A stretch of DNA of 64,000 nt from Psychrosphaera saromensis (GCF_002954545.1 NZ_MSCH01000003.1:1266824-1330823); one strand, 5' to 3'; shown: positions 44,443 to 56,416, numbered from the stretch's first letter. Numbers and translations: made by a program. Notes: a model not told the origin generated them from the sequence alone.

Positions 44443-45363
44443 CTAGTTAGTAAAAACACTTAATAATTGTTTACGTAACCAAGTATGGGCGTGGTTAGTT
44501 TCGCTACGTTGATGCCAAATAAGAGAATAAACAACGGGATCAGACTGACAAGGCATACTCAGTTTTACTAATTGATTAGATTTTAAAACCGAGTCAGCCC
44601 AGCTTGTCGTCGTAGTAAATACCAGATCTGAATGACTGCACAAGCTGGTTGCGGCATTAAAGTCTGGTACTTGTATGGCGACATTTCGTTGGAATCCTAA
44701 TTTAGATAAAGACTGATCAAACATAGGCATGCCAAGCTCATTATCTTTAACGTGGATATGTTTACTGGCTAAATAAGCCTGTTGATCCCAGTTAGTTTGT
44801 AGGATTGGATTTGTTTTTCGTACTAAACAAACCAGATCATCTCGATACAATTCTTCACTGTGAAGTTGGTTGTTTAAATTCGGTTTTTGGCCAGTGTCGT
44901 GCGGAATAATGACAAAATCTAGTCGACCTTGGTTTAACTGTTCAATGCTAATACTGTCTTTGAACCAAGTGTCTATTTGCATGTTAGGCGCTTCATCTAA
45001 CACTCGTTGCATGACTTTTGACAGGACAAATTCGAATGCGCTTTCTTGCATCGAAATTTTAAAACAGCCTTGATACTTTTTTAGGTCAAATTTAGACGGT
45101 GAAAAGATCTCGTTAATTGCACTTATTGCTATGTTTAATTTAGGTTCTAATTCTTGTGCTAACGGCGTTGGCATTAAACCGTGAGAAATACGGTGAAATA
45201 ACGGATCTGCGAATATATGTCTAAGCTGAGACAAGTTCTTACTGATAGTCGACTGACTTAAATTAAGCCGAACCGCAGACGATGATGCATTACGTTCTTG
45301 CAACAGAACTTGTAAGGTAACGAGTAAGTTAATATTAATGCGGGTTAATTGCGATATTTCCAT
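44443..45363 (-). CDS. LysR-family transcriptional regulator
   Basis: The 306-aa product has an N-terminal winged HTH (residues about 8-65; ASSSAVRLNLSQSTISKNLS) and a type 2 periplasmic-binding-like effector domain. It is transcribed divergently from the nucleoside transporter gene across 170 bp and converges on the dioxygenase gene, so it probably controls one or both. A 13-bp T-N11-A palindrome (ttca-ttat-tgaa type, 45419-45431) in the shared gap is a candidate operator. Confidence 0.9.
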   Translation of the reverse strand: MEISQLTRININLLVTLQVLLQERNASSSAVRLNLSQSTISKNLSQLRHIFADPLFHRISHGLMPTPLAQELEPKLNIAISAINEIFSPSKFDLKKYQGCFKISMQESAFEFVLSKVMQRVLDEAPNMQIDTWFKDSISIEQLNQGRLDFVIIPHDTGQKPNLNNQLHSEELYRDDLVCLVRKTNPILQTNWDQQAYLASKHIHVKDNELGMPMFDQSLSKLGFQRNVAIQVPDFNAATSLCSHSDLVFTTTTSWADSVLKSNQLVKLSMPCQSDPVVYSLIWHQRSETNHAHTWLRKQLLSVFTN

Positions 45364-45533
45364 ATTTTTGGCTTAAACATTCAGGTATTCAAATAAGGAA
45401 AATATATTCTACATACTATTCACTTATTGAACAATGGTGGTAAGGTTAGCCGCAAAATTAGGCTCACGCTAAAACTAACCGTTAAAAAATTACGCGTTAA
45501 CTAACGTTAAAAAAACGACAACAAACACAAAGA

Positions 45534-46790
45534 GTGAATATGAACGTAATAATGGGTTTTATTGGAATAATAACTTTAGTCGCTTTTGCTATATTGTTGT
45601 CGAGTAATAGGCGAGCAATAAATAAAAGAACGGTATTATTAGCATTCGCTATTCAAGCCAGTTTTGGCATATTTGTTCTCTATCTACCTGTGGGAAAAGA
45701 TATTTTACTGAGCATGGCCAATGGCGTTCAGTGGGTAATTAATAGCAGCCACGAGGGAATAAGCTTTTTGTTTGGTGGGTTAGTCAGCGATAAAATGGCT
45801 GAGCTATTTGGCGATGGCGGTTTTATTTTTGCGTTAAAAGTCTTGCCTGTGATCATCTTTTTCTCTTCTCTTATCGCCGTTTTATATTATTTAGGCATCA
45901 TGCAAAAGGTCATTGCAATCATAGGTGGCGCATTACAAAAGCTACTTAGAATAAGTAAACCTGAAGCTATGTCTGCAACGGCTAATATTTTTGTTGGATT
46001 AACTGAAGCTCCGCTGGTGGTTCGTCCGTTTATTGGACGTATGAGCGAATCTCAATTATTTGCCGTTATGGTTGGTGGAACCGCCTCAGTTGCGGGTTCT
46101 ATACTGGTTGGTTATGCCGCTTTGGGGATAGATTTAAAATACTTAATTGCTGGCTGTTTTATGGCCGCCCCTGGTGGCTTGTTAATGGCAAAACTCATCA
46201 TGCCTGAGCAAGGAACACCAATAGAGTCAGTTGAAAGTATTGATGAACTTGACGAAGAAAAACCGGTAAATATTATCGATGCCGCAGCTGGTGGAGCAGC
46301 GGTTGGGATCAAGCTGGCGATAAATGTAGGTGGTATGTTGTTGGCATTTTTAGGCTTAATTGCCTTGTTAAATGGCATAGTTATGGGCATCGCAAGTTTA
46401 TTAGGGTTTGACGGTGTAACCATTGAACTCTTGTTAGGTTATATGTTTTCGCCAATTGCTTTTCTTATTGGTGTGCCGTGGGATGAAGCCTTACAAGCTG
46501 GCAGCTTTATTGGCCAGAAGTTTATGGTGAATGAATTCATCGCTTACAGTAACTTTGTCGATATTAAAGATACGTTAACGGAGCATACACAAGTTATTAT
46601 CACGTTTGCATTATGTGGTTTTGCTAACTTAGCCTCTATTGCGATATTAGTTGGGGGCTTAGGTGCTTTAGCTCCAAATCGCCGACATGACATAGCAAGG
46701 TTAGGGTTTAAAGCGGTTGTTGCGGGTACATTATCTAACTTAATGAGTGCCACTCTAGCGGGTATCTTTATCAGCTTAGCTGCTTATTAG
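45534..46790 (+). CDS. nupC: CNT-family nucleoside transporter (NupC-like)
   Basis: This concentrative nucleoside transporter uses a proton or Na+ gradient. The 418-aa product has about ten hydrophobic segments and the CNT hallmarks: IFVGLTEAPLVVRPFIGRMSESQLFAVM, GGTASVAGSILVGYAALGI, and FTLCGFANLASIAI-type FALCGFANLASIAI near the C-terminus. It is controlled probably by the divergent LysR protein. It is separate from any visible phosphorylase or kinase, so what happens to the imported nucleoside must involve genes elsewhere or the neighbouring dioxygenase and isomerase-like protein. Confidence 0.92.
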   Translation: MNMNVIMGFIGIITLVAFAILLSSNRRAINKRTVLLAFAIQASFGIFVLYLPVGKDILLSMANGVQWVINSSHEGISFLFGGLVSDKMAELFGDGGFIFALKVLPVIIFFSSLIAVLYYLGIMQKVIAIIGGALQKLLRISKPEAMSATANIFVGLTEAPLVVRPFIGRMSESQLFAVMVGGTASVAGSILVGYAALGIDLKYLIAGCFMAAPGGLLMAKLIMPEQGTPIESVESIDELDEEKPVNIIDAAAGGAAVGIKLAINVGGMLLAFLGLIALLNGIVMGIASLLGFDGVTIELLLGYMFSPIAFLIGVPWDEALQAGSFIGQKFMVNEFIAYSNFVDIKDTLTEHTQVIITFALCGFANLASIAILVGGLGALAPNRRHDIARLGFKAVVAGTLSNLMSATLAGIFISLAAY

Positions 46791-46850
46791 GCGAGATTAA
46801 TCACTTAGCTTATTAGCCGCTTAGCCGATTAAACCAAGCTGGCGATTAAA

Positions 46851-46920
46851 ATATTTGGCTTATATGTTTTGCCTGTTTGTAATAAACCGCATGAACATAA
46901 AGCCAAATATCGACAATAAA
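46851..46920. repeat. Long hairpin between convergent genes
   Basis: atatttggctt (46851-46861) pairs with aagccaaatat (46910-46920), and the stem continues tatgtt / aacata after a one-base bulge. It may be a bidirectional terminator or a REP-like element. Confidence 0.65.
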
Positions 46921-46947
46921 CTATTTTAAAACCCGTGTTTCAGCCGT

Positions 46948-48153
46948 TTAGTTATCAACTGCAATCGTCACAATTTGCGGATTGTTACTTAGTGTTTTAT
47001 GCACCGGGCATTTATCTGCAATTTCCATTATTCGAGCTCTTTGCTCGCTGGTTAGCTCACCAATTAACTGAACCTTACGAATTAATGACTCCATCTTTTG
47101 TTCATGTGCGTCGGTGTTACCAGCATCTTGGATATAATCACGTTCATGCGATAAAGATACTTCTACATGTTCAAGTGGGATTTTTTTATGGCTAGCATAC
47201 ATCCTAATTGTCATTGCAGTACAAGCACCTAACGCGGCTAACAAATGCTCGTAAGGATCGGGGCCTGAGTTTTGTCCGCCAATTGCGGTTGGCTCGTCGG
47301 CATACCAGTGATGGTTGTCGGTGAATACTTGCTGCTGAAATTTATGGTCAAGCTCGGCTACCATTACATGTCCTTTACTAACGCTTGGACTCTCAACGCT
47401 AGGGGCTGGAATATATCGGCTAGCCCAACCAGAAATCATTTGCGCTACGTATTCGCTGTCGGCTGATTTTGATAAAAGGTGATCCGCAGTATCTAAACTA
47501 ACAAAGCTTTTTGGGTGTTTGGCCGCTTTGTAAATCTTCTCCGCATCGGAAACCTCTACCGTTAAATCAACAGGCGAATGCATAACCAACAATGCTTTGT
47601 TTAGATGCTTTATATGCTCAGTTGTTTGACTGCGTAAATCATCCAAAAACTGTTTTTTAATGGTGAATTCACGAGTGCCTAAATTAACTTTTGCATGGCC
47701 GTCACTTTCAATAGTGTCTAAATGAGCATGAAAATTGTGTATAACATGGCTTGCTTCATAGGGCGCTCCAATAGTCACAACGGCTTTTACTTTTGGTAAT
47801 TGTGCCGCCATAGCTAAAACCGCAGCTCCGCCAAGACTGTGGCCAATTAATAATTGTGGGGCTTCATAATTTTGCTCAAGAAAACTAGCTGCAGCAAGTA
47901 AGTCTTCGGTATTAGACGAAAAGTTAGTATTGGCAAAGTCACCGTCACTGTTGCCAAGACCTGTAAAATCAAAACGGAAAACAGCAAAGCCATGCTGAAC
48001 TAAAAAACGACTTATGCGGGAGGCGGCGGCGACATCTTTGCCGCATGTAAAACAATGGGCAAATAACACATAAGCTCGTATTTTTTGATCTGGTGTTTCA
48101 AGTAAACCTGCAAGGTTTTGTCCTTGGCTAGGGAATTCTACTTTTGTTCTCAT
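46948..48153 (-). CDS. Bifunctional alpha/beta hydrolase-OsmC fusion
   Basis: The 401-aa protein fuses an N-terminal alpha/beta hydrolase (residues about 1-250; nucleophile motif [18 protein letters not shown], and a His in DTADHLL) to a C-terminal OsmC domain. The OsmC domain keeps both redox cysteines ([13 protein letters not shown] and KCPVHKTL). OsmC proteins reduce organic hydroperoxides. The fusion is widespread but its substrate is not established. It lies 16 bp downstream of the DsbA-like gene, so the two may form one redox operon. Confidence 0.92.
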   Translation of the reverse strand: MRTKVEFPSQGQNLAGLLETPDQKIRAYVLFAHCFTCGKDVAAASRISRFLVQHGFAVFRFDFTGLGNSDGDFANTNFSSNTEDLLAAASFLEQNYEAPQLLIGHSLGGAAVLAMAAQLPKVKAVVTIGAPYEASHVIHNFHAHLDTIESDGHAKVNLGTREFTIKKQFLDDLRSQTTEHIKHLNKALLVMHSPVDLTVEVSDAEKIYKAAKHPKSFVSLDTADHLLSKSADSEYVAQMISGWASRYIPAPSVESPSVSKGHVMVAELDHKFQQQVFTDNHHWYADEPTAIGGQNSGPDPYEHLLAALGACTAMTIRMYASHKKIPLEHVEVSLSHERDYIQDAGNTDAHEQKMESLIRKVQLIGELTSEQRARIMEIADKCPVHKTLSNNPQIVTIAVDN

Positions 48154-48169
48154 TGTTATTCCTTGGTTT

Positions 48170-48754
48170 TTAATAATAGCTTTGTAGTAAAGGGTCTATC
48201 AGCGACTGCCATTGAGCTAAGCTCGACTTATGATCAACAGATACATCATCTGCATTGTTAATAAACAATGTAGGCGTTGCCCAAACCGCTTTGGTTGCGG
48301 CATAACGAATTGGCGTACGCGCTTTAATATATATGTCGTTATCTTGCATTCGTTTAATAAAGTCTTCGCGGTCTACGTTGGCATGCTCTTGGGCAAAGTC
48401 AGCAACTAACTGAATTAGGTCGTTGTGAGTTTTGTTTAAAAAGACGCCATTATAAAATTGCGCTTGGCGGTCATATAAAAAGGATGCAAAGTCATAAAAT
48501 TTGTTGGCATCATTCTGTGCTAACGCAAACAACCCTAAACTCATATCCCAAGCTTGTCTATGGTTGCTTAGTGTTATCAAGTGGCATCTTAAGCTCACCG
48601 ATTGATTTTGATAGTGCTTTGATACTTCAAGTAATGTCGGCCAGATAGCCAGTGAGTGAGGGCATTGAATATCAATAAAAGCATCTATAGTGACGACTGC
48701 TGCAGGATCTCCAAGAAGAAAACCACTTACACGATGGGGAATAGGTATAGCCAT
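48170..48754 (-). CDS. DsbA-like thioredoxin-fold protein with a single active-site Cys
   Basis: The 194-aa product has the thioredoxin-fold DsbA topology. The active-site loop is IQCPHS, where the canonical CxxC has become CPHS, so a dithiol mechanism is not possible. The cis-proline region reads [11 protein letters not shown]. No signal peptide is visible, suggesting a cytoplasmic location. Relatives include FrnE-like and glutathione-transferase kappa-like proteins. It is coupled to the hydrolase-OsmC gene, suggesting thiol or peroxide metabolism. Confidence 0.75.
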   Translation of the reverse strand: MAIPIPHRVSGFLLGDPAAVVTIDAFIDIQCPHSLAIWPTLLEVSKHYQNQSVSLRCHLITLSNHRQAWDMSLGLFALAQNDANKFYDFASFLYDRQAQFYNGVFLNKTHNDLIQLVADFAQEHANVDREDFIKRMQDNDIYIKARTPIRYAATKAVWATPTLFINNADDVSVDHKSSLAQWQSLIDPLLQSYY

Positions 48755-48852
48755 ATAAAACTGCTCTCCAAAATAACGTAAAAAAATAGCTCAAAACATG
48801 AGTATAGTTGAATATAAACTGTTTTATATTCATTGAGTTAAGTTTTATGTAT

Positions 48853-49659
48853 TTATACTGAGCAACATTTACACTGCGGGTCTTGGTTGATAGTAAATCG
48901 TTTGAATTCCATTCCCCATGCATCAAATAATGTGAGTGTATTGAGGTTGTTGGTTTTATTTAATATTAACCTTAATGTTTCGGTCGCTTGTAAGCTGCCC
49001 AATACACCAAGCAAGGGACTAAAAACCCCAGAGGTAGCGCAATTTAGGTTATTAGTAGCACCAGCTGGAAATAGACATTGATAACAAGGATTCGCATTGG
49101 GCGCGTTAGATGACTGCGATTTTGGCGAAGAGCGCGAAGTAAAGTCAAAGCTGATCAGCTGGCCCTGGCCTTGTATAGCAGAGGCTGAAACTAATTTTAT
49201 TTTACTCTCAACCGCAGTGGCATTGATGAAATGTCGGGTGCTGGCATTGTCAGTACAATCCAAAACAATGTCAGTGTTATCAAATAAATCAGATAGATTA
49301 ATATCGAAAACCGATTGTTTGATTGCCTTAATGTCAATTAAGGGATTTAAACTTTTCAGCCGATATTTGGCAACATCTACCTTAGCTTTCCCTATATCTT
49401 GCACTGTATAAAGTACTTGTCGTTGCAAGTTACTGGTTTCGATAACGTCATGATCAATTAAGGTGATATGGCCAACACCAGATGCCGCTAAATATTGACT
49501 GGCAGTACAGCCTAAACCACCCATTCCGATGATCACGACCTTTGCTTTGGTGAAGGCGAGTTGTCCAGCTTCGCCAATGTGATCCGCCATTATATGACGG
49601 TTATAACGCATGAATTGCCCGTCTGTTAATTCAGAGCTTGTTAGCTGAGAGCTTGCCAT
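48853..49659 (-). CDS. thiF: ThiS adenylyltransferase ThiF
   Basis: It adenylates the C-terminal Gly of ThiS to allow sulfur transfer. The 268-aa E1-like protein has the ATP motif VVIGMGGLGCTASQYLAASG and the RQVLY loop. Zinc cysteines occur in NPCYQCLFP and QCKCC at the C-terminus. It is the last gene of the thi operon, 1 bp after thiDE. Confidence 0.93.
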   Translation of the reverse strand: MASSQLTSSELTDGQFMRYNRHIMADHIGEAGQLAFTKAKVVIIGMGGLGCTASQYLAASGVGHITLIDHDVIETSNLQRQVLYTVQDIGKAKVDVAKYRLKSLNPLIDIKAIKQSVFDINLSDLFDNTDIVLDCTDNASTRHFINATAVESKIKLVSASAIQGQGQLISFDFTSRSSPKSQSSNAPNANPCYQCLFPAGATNNLNCATSGVFSPLLGVLGSLQATETLRLILNKTNNLNTLTLFDAWGMEFKRFTINQDPQCKCCSV

Positions 49660-49660
49660 A

Positions 49661-51319
49661 TCAATTTCTGCTTATTCGTTGTTGAAGTAGCTGTTGTTGT
49701 TGAAATAGATGTTGCTGTTGAAGGATCTGTTGGAATTCTTGCACCGCACACTCTGGATCATCGGCTTCTGTAATTGCAGTTACCACAGCAATAGAACCTG
49801 CATTGGTTGCCAAAACCGATGGTGCTTTTTCGAGCGTAATACCACCAATAGCAACCATAGGAATGGTCGGATTTAACTTAACTAAATGCGCTAGCGTGTC
49901 AACGCCTTGAATTTGCCCTGTCATGTCTTTGGTTTTGGTTGGAAATATAGCACCAACCGCAAGGTAAGAGGGCTTGTATTGCTTGATTTTTAATAGCTCA
50001 TAATGCCCGTGTGTACTTATGCCTAAGCGCACACCCGCTTTTTTAATGGCGCTGAGATCGGCGGTTTGAATATCTTCTTGGCCTAAATGTATGCCGTAGG
50101 CTTTATGTTTAATGGCGAGTTGCCAGTAGTCATTAATAAATAGCTTTGCTTTATATTGTTTACCAAGAGCTATGGCCTGTTGGATAGCAAGTTCTAGCTC
50201 ATCACCTGTGAGTTTTTTCTCACGGTATTGAATAGTGCTAACGCCAGTTTTTAATAGCCTTTCTAGCCAAGCAATAGAGTCCACTACTGGGTATAAGCCA
50301 AGCTTGTCGGTTTCCACAGACGCAAAGTCTGAACAAAAGCCTTGATGCTGTTCTTGTTTCTGATCTTCTTTAGAAGCAGTCCAGCCTATTGACTCAGCAA
50401 GCTTGGAGCCTGCCACTAATACTTCTGGGTAATCGTTTATGTCGTTTGGCCATGCACCTTGACAGACAGCTCCTTTAAATAGAGCCCTATTATCACCTAG
50501 CTGCTTCGATATTTTTAACCCCTGATTGATATAAGCTTTGGCAATTACAAACGCATCTTTTAAGGCATAACCGAGTGCCAATAATGCAGCTAACGCAGAG
50601 GCAAAAGTACAGCCTGTGCCGTGACTGTTTTGCGTATTTATTCTGTCGCTGCTTAACCAATATTCTTGTTTGCCGTCAGTACAAAAATCTATGCTTTTAT
50701 TCTCAGCTATTTCAATATGTCCACCTTTGATAATGGTTGCCCCAACACCTAAAGCTAATATTTTTTCTGCCGCTGTAGTTAAGCAATCCCAAGAAAAGGC
50801 AAATACGCCAGTGAGTTTTTGTACTTCTTTGCCATTGGGAGTCAGTAGGTCAACTAAAGGCAATAGCTTTTCTTTGATAGTAGGCAAAATGTCATCTTCA
50901 GTTAAGTTACCGCCGCTTGATGCTACCGCCACTGGGTCGTAAACAATAAAGGGTTTGATTACCCAATTGTTTTTAAATCTAGTTATCTGTTGTGCAATTA
51001 ACTCTACTTGTTGCTTATTAGCTAACAAGCCTATTTTGATAACGCTTGCGGGCTTTTCCTGCTCTAATGCGTTTATTTGCGACAAGATCACGTCTTGTGA
51101 CATGGCATTTATCTGTTCTACACCAAAGCTATTTTGTGCGGTAACGGCGGTGATCACAGAGCAAACCTCTAAGCCTATAACTGAAGAGGTGCTAACAAAT
51201 AGCCCTAGGTTGTGCATGGTTTTGGTGTCAGCCTGAATGCCTGCACCGCCAGTGCAATCGCTACCAGCAATCGTCCAAACAGTGGCTTTGTCATTTTTGT
51301 ATTGGGTTAATTGACTCAT
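49661..51319 (-). CDS. thiDE: Fused HMP-phosphate kinase / thiamine-phosphate synthase
   Basis: The 552-aa protein joins ThiD (residues about 12-270; IAGSDCTGGAGIQADTKTM and SHGTGCTFASALAA) to ThiE (about 315-535; STIQYREKK, LFINDYWQLA, VGAIFPTKTKDM, MVAIGGITLE). It therefore makes HMP-PP and couples it to the thiazole phosphate. The C-terminus ends in a Gln-rich tail (QQQHLFQQQQLLQQR) encoded by a ttg-rich repeat. Such ThiDE fusions occur in several bacteria. Confidence 0.93.
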   Translation of the reverse strand: MSQLTQYKNDKATVWTIAGSDCTGGAGIQADTKTMHNLGLFVSTSSVIGLEVCSVITAVTAQNSFGVEQINAMSQDVILSQINALEQEKPASVIKIGLLANKQQVELIAQQITRFKNNWVIKPFIVYDPVAVASSGGNLTEDDILPTIKEKLLPLVDLLTPNGKEVQKLTGVFAFSWDCLTTAAEKILALGVGATIIKGGHIEIAENKSIDFCTDGKQEYWLSSDRINTQNSHGTGCTFASALAALLALGYALKDAFVIAKAYINQGLKISKQLGDNRALFKGAVCQGAWPNDINDYPEVLVAGSKLAESIGWTASKEDQKQEQHQGFCSDFASVETDKLGLYPVVDSIAWLERLLKTGVSTIQYREKKLTGDELELAIQQAIALGKQYKAKLFINDYWQLAIKHKAYGIHLGQEDIQTADLSAIKKAGVRLGISTHGHYELLKIKQYKPSYLAVGAIFPTKTKDMTGQIQGVDTLAHLVKLNPTIPMVAIGGITLEKAPSVLATNAGSIAVVTAITEADDPECAVQEFQQILQQQHLFQQQQLLQQRISRN

Positions 51320-51331
51320 GCTCCGCTCCTG

Positions 51332-52126
51332 CTAATTTTGATGCCAAAAAGGCGTATCTAATGTTGGTGTGCTTGGGTGGGCGGTTTGTCTTTGTTGCAT
51401 TAAACCCGCTTGATAAGCTTGCTCGCCAGAGGTGAGGGCATTAGCAAATGCACTGGCCATTAACACTGGATTATCCGCTAGCGCCACAGCACTATTTAGC
51501 AAAATACCGTCGTAGCCCATTTCCATTGCCAAGCAAGCGTCGGACGGTTTTCCAATGCCAGCGTCTAAAATTAGCGTGGCTTTTGGTAGTCGTTGTCTTA
51601 TGGTTTCTAGATTGTATGGATTCATTAAACCTTTGCCGGTTCCAATAGGCGAAGCCCACGGCATAATAACTTCGCAGCCTAAATCGTATAAACGTTGGCA
51701 TAACACTAAGTCGTCGGTGCAATAAGGTAATACGTTAAAGCCATCTTTTATTAACATCTCGGTGGCTTTTAACAGTTCAAATGGGTCGGGCTGTAAATTG
51801 TAATCATCGCCAATGACTTCCAACTTCAACCATGAGGTTTGAAATAATTCACGACTCATTTGCGCCAAGGTAAAGGCTTCTTTAGCGGTTTTACAGCCGG
51901 CAGTATTCGGTAGTAAAAATCCGTTGGTTTGCTTCACTATATCTTGGATATATTGCCAAATTTGTTGTCCGGATTGTTCTTGTGGATTCTGTCGTTTTAA
52001 CGACAAAGTCACCACTTGCGAACCACTGGCTAAAATCGCTTGTTTCATAATATCTGGCGACGGATACAAGGCCGTTCCAATTAATAATCGGCTGTTAAGT
52101 TTTTCACCGTAAATGCTCAAACTCAT
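51332..52126 (-). CDS. thiG: Thiazole synthase ThiG
   Basis: It assembles the thiazole ring from deoxyxylulose phosphate, dehydroglycine and ThiS thiocarboxylate. The 264-aa TIM barrel has the Schiff-base region [21 protein letters not shown], and [18 protein letters not shown]. It lies 2 bp after thiS. Dehydroglycine should come from ThiO, encoded in the same operon. Confidence 0.95.
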   Translation of the reverse strand: MSLSIYGEKLNSRLLIGTALYPSPDIMKQAILASGSQVVTLSLKRQNPQEQSGQQIWQYIQDIVKQTNGFLLPNTAGCKTAKEAFTLAQMSRELFQTSWLKLEVIGDDYNLQPDPFELLKATEMLIKDGFNVLPYCTDDLVLCQRLYDLGCEVIMPWASPIGTGKGLMNPYNLETIRQRLPKATLILDAGIGKPSDACLAMEMGYDGILLNSAVALADNPVLMASAFANALTSGEQAYQAGLMQQRQTAHPSTPTLDTPFWHQN

Positions 52127-52128
52127 GG

Positions 52129-52371
52129 TTAACCTCCGTGAATTGGAAATAAAACGTCAATAGAATCACCATCTTTTAATAACCTGTTGGCGTATTGGCT
52201 TTTATTGACAAAGTCACTGTTAAGGGCAACGGCAAAACTCATTTCTTGCTGCTTTTGTGACAAATATTGTTGTAACGCGTCGGCTACGGTTGTGTCTTTT
52301 ACCTTGCCATTTTCTTCGGTACTAGCGCCATTTTCTAGATTTAGCGGTTCACCGTTTATATGTATTTTCAT
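52129..52371 (-). CDS. thiS: Sulfur carrier protein ThiS
   Basis: This ubiquitin-like carrier of 80 aa ends in the required Gly-Gly (FPIHGG). It is longer than the usual 66 aa because of an insertion after residue 15 ([14 protein letters not shown]) between the first strands. Its ATG overlaps the thiO stop by ATGA. Confidence 0.92.
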   Translation of the reverse strand: MKIHINGEPLNLENGASTEENGKVKDTTVADALQQYLSQKQQEMSFAVALNSDFVNKSQYANRLLKDGDSIDVLFPIHGG

Positions 52372-53522
52372 ATTTGTGCTCCAGTTCCAGTCTTTTCATT
52401 TTGCTTCAGCTGTAGCTCGGACGACTTGTCTAGGGCTAAGACAGCTAACTCAACTTGTTCCAGTACAACGGGTGAAATTAAAAAACCATGACGATACAAA
52501 CCATTCACCTGAATCAAGCGGCCATCAACTAAAACTTGTGGTTGGTTATCACTAAACGCAGGTCTTAATTGGCTAATGTGCTCACGAATATTAGCTTCTG
52601 CAAAACCAGCATTTACACTGTAAGCGGCACTGAGTAATTCCATTGCAGAACGTACTGTCATTGGCGATAAGTCGTCACTTTCTATTTCCGTAGCGCCTAC
52701 CACGTAAACATGATTGGGTTTAGGGGCGATATAAAGCTGATACCTTGGATGCATTAATCTGACAGGCCGAGTTAAATTCACCTCAGGTGCAAACAAGTGA
52801 AACAACTCGCCTCTTACGGCTCGTAAATCGGTAAGTGCCATGCTTTTCTCAGTAAAGTGCTGATCACTTTGTAGATTAGAGTGCTGAGCCGGATCAGTTC
52901 TGGCACCAACGCCTCGACAATCAATAACTAAATCAAAGGTATGAACTTGCTCATTCACGGTTAACTGGCAATGACCTGGCTGGTTATTTATTTGAGTAAC
53001 CTTAGCGCCGGCAAACCAATTTACCTGTTCAAGCTCCAGCTGTTTTTGTAGGGCTGTTAATAACATGCGGTTATCAATTTGCCCTTCGTCGGGTAAAAAC
53101 AAACCTTGGCTAAAGTTATGGGCCAGTTCAGGCTCTAACTCAGTAAGTTGCTGTCTATTTAATGATTGAGCAGTATGTTGGGGATAACGTCTACTAAGGT
53201 GTTGAGCAAAACGTTGGTAGTCACCTTTGTCTTGCTCATGACTGACCATGATAGCGCCTTGTTGTTGAAAATAGACTTTGTCTTCTAACGTGGCTAATAA
53301 CTCAGGCCACTTTTTAAGCGCGCTAAAGCCCATTGCAACTATGTTAGGTTCGCAGCTCATAGACTCACCCAGCGGAGTTAATAATCCCCCAGCGGCATAA
53401 GCTGCACTTTGCCTGGCTTGTTTGCTGTCCTTATCAAACAGGCTCACCTGATAGCCTTGTCTTGTTAAAGACAAAGCACTCAAGCGACCTATTAACCCCG
53501 CACCAACAACGGCTATTTTCAT
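52368..53522 (-). CDS. thiO: Glycine oxidase ThiO
   Basis: This FAD-dependent oxidase converts glycine to the imine used by ThiG, replacing the radical-SAM tyrosine lyase ThiH used by E. coli. The 384-aa product begins MKIAVVGAGLIGRLSALSL (FAD motif) and has a C-terminal FRHGFLI-like segment (YRHGFLISPVV). ThiO needs oxygen, so thiamine synthesis here is tied to aerobic life. Confidence 0.92.
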   Translation of the reverse strand: MKIAVVGAGLIGRLSALSLTRQGYQVSLFDKDSKQARQSAAYAAGGLLTPLGESMSCEPNIVAMGFSALKKWPELLATLEDKVYFQQQGAIMVSHEQDKGDYQRFAQHLSRRYPQHTAQSLNRQQLTELEPELAHNFSQGLFLPDEGQIDNRMLLTALQKQLELEQVNWFAGAKVTQINNQPGHCQLTVNEQVHTFDLVIDCRGVGARTDPAQHSNLQSDQHFTEKSMALTDLRAVRGELFHLFAPEVNLTRPVRLMHPRYQLYIAPKPNHVYVVGATEIESDDLSPMTVRSAMELLSAAYSVNAGFAEANIREHISQLRPAFSDNQPQVLVDGRLIQVNGLYRHGFLISPVVLEQVELAVLALDKSSELQLKQNEKTGTGAQI

Positions 53523-53622
53523 AATAGTTTTATCCCCAGCTCTGTTAACAAAGTGCTACTTATAAAAGCTATTCATTACGCTTATTTATAAAAGCTTCAC
53601 TTCCTAAAGTTCTAATCAATAG

Positions 53623-55707
<2,085 letters not shown>

Positions 55708-55756
55708 CTACTAAAGATCACGCTGTGCGAGCTTTAATAAGATTGGTGTTTATTCC

Positions 55757-55855
55757 CTTGTTTCCTTCGCAGATATTAGTCTGAATCAGGTTCTACGGAT
55801 CCCGCTTTCGCGATCTCAGCCATTACAAAAATGTAGATGGCACTCCGACAAGTCG
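55757..55855 (-). ncRNA. TPP riboswitch (THI element)
   Basis: Read on the minus strand, it shows ggagtgcc, the conserved ggctgagatc-gcgaaagc-gggatcc core, gaacctgat, and the closing ctgcgaaggaaacaag. It sits directly after the promoter and about 130 bp before thiC, so TPP should shut off the operon. Confidence 0.95.
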
Positions 55856-55860
55856 AGCCG

Positions 55861-55889
55861 ATACTATGCTATTGAATTTTACAGTGCAA
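55861..55889 (-). promoter_or_regulatory. Promoter of the thi operon
   Basis: On the minus strand, TTGCAC (55889-55884), 17 bp, and TAGTAT (55866-55861) put the transcription start within a few bases of the riboswitch P1 helix. Confidence 0.7.
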
Positions 55890-56062
55890 GTTCTTCGCGC
55901 AAAATATAAAAAATTAGGGAATGTAAGAAAAGAGCATTTAAAATGCCGTTAGGTTTAAGTGTTTGTTTGATTATCGAGCAAGCAGTCAAAGTAAGTTAGG
56001 TATTTGCAAAATTTCATTTGCTATCTGCCCTGATATTATTTATCCTCCCTGCCGTTAAATTG

Positions 56063-56138
56063 GCCTCGATAGCTCAGTCGGTAGAGCAGAGGATTGAAAA
56101 TCCTCGTGTCCCTGGTTCGATTCCGGGTCGAGGCACCA
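56063..56138 (+). tRNA. pheT: tRNA-Phe(GAA), copy 2
   Basis: The sequence is identical to copy 1, with CCA encoded. It is first in a Phe-Thr-Phe operon. In the gap from 55890 I see no gene. Confidence 0.97.
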
Positions 56139-56197
56139 TTTACTTTCCAACGGTAAATAGTGTGTCAATTTAATGATGTTCTTGTAAAAGATCATGT

Positions 56198-56273
<76 letters not shown>

Positions 56274-56340
56274 TTTCTTTTATAGAATGCAAAGTGTTAA
56301 AAATGCATGTCTAAAGCATAAGATACAAAGCACATAATGT

Positions 56341-56416
56341 GCCTCGATAGCTCAGTCGGTAGAGCAGAGGATTGAAAATCCTCGTGTCCCTGGTTCGATT
56401 CCGGGTCGAGGCACCA
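56341..56416 (+). tRNA. pheT: tRNA-Phe(GAA), copy 3, island attachment site
   Basis: It is an intact tRNA-Phe. Its last 18 bases (ttccgggtcgaggcacca) are repeated at 57722-57739, so it is the integration target of the neighbouring decayed element. Confidence 0.97.

Noticed and set aside
46935..47195. Plus-strand ORF inside the hydrolase-OsmC gene
   Set aside because: It overlaps conserved OsmC coding sequence on the other strand.
49680..49730. ttg-rich microsatellite as a phase-variable tract
   Set aside because: It encodes an in-frame Gln-rich tail at the very C-terminus of ThiDE; the triplet periodicity means slippage would not shift the frame.
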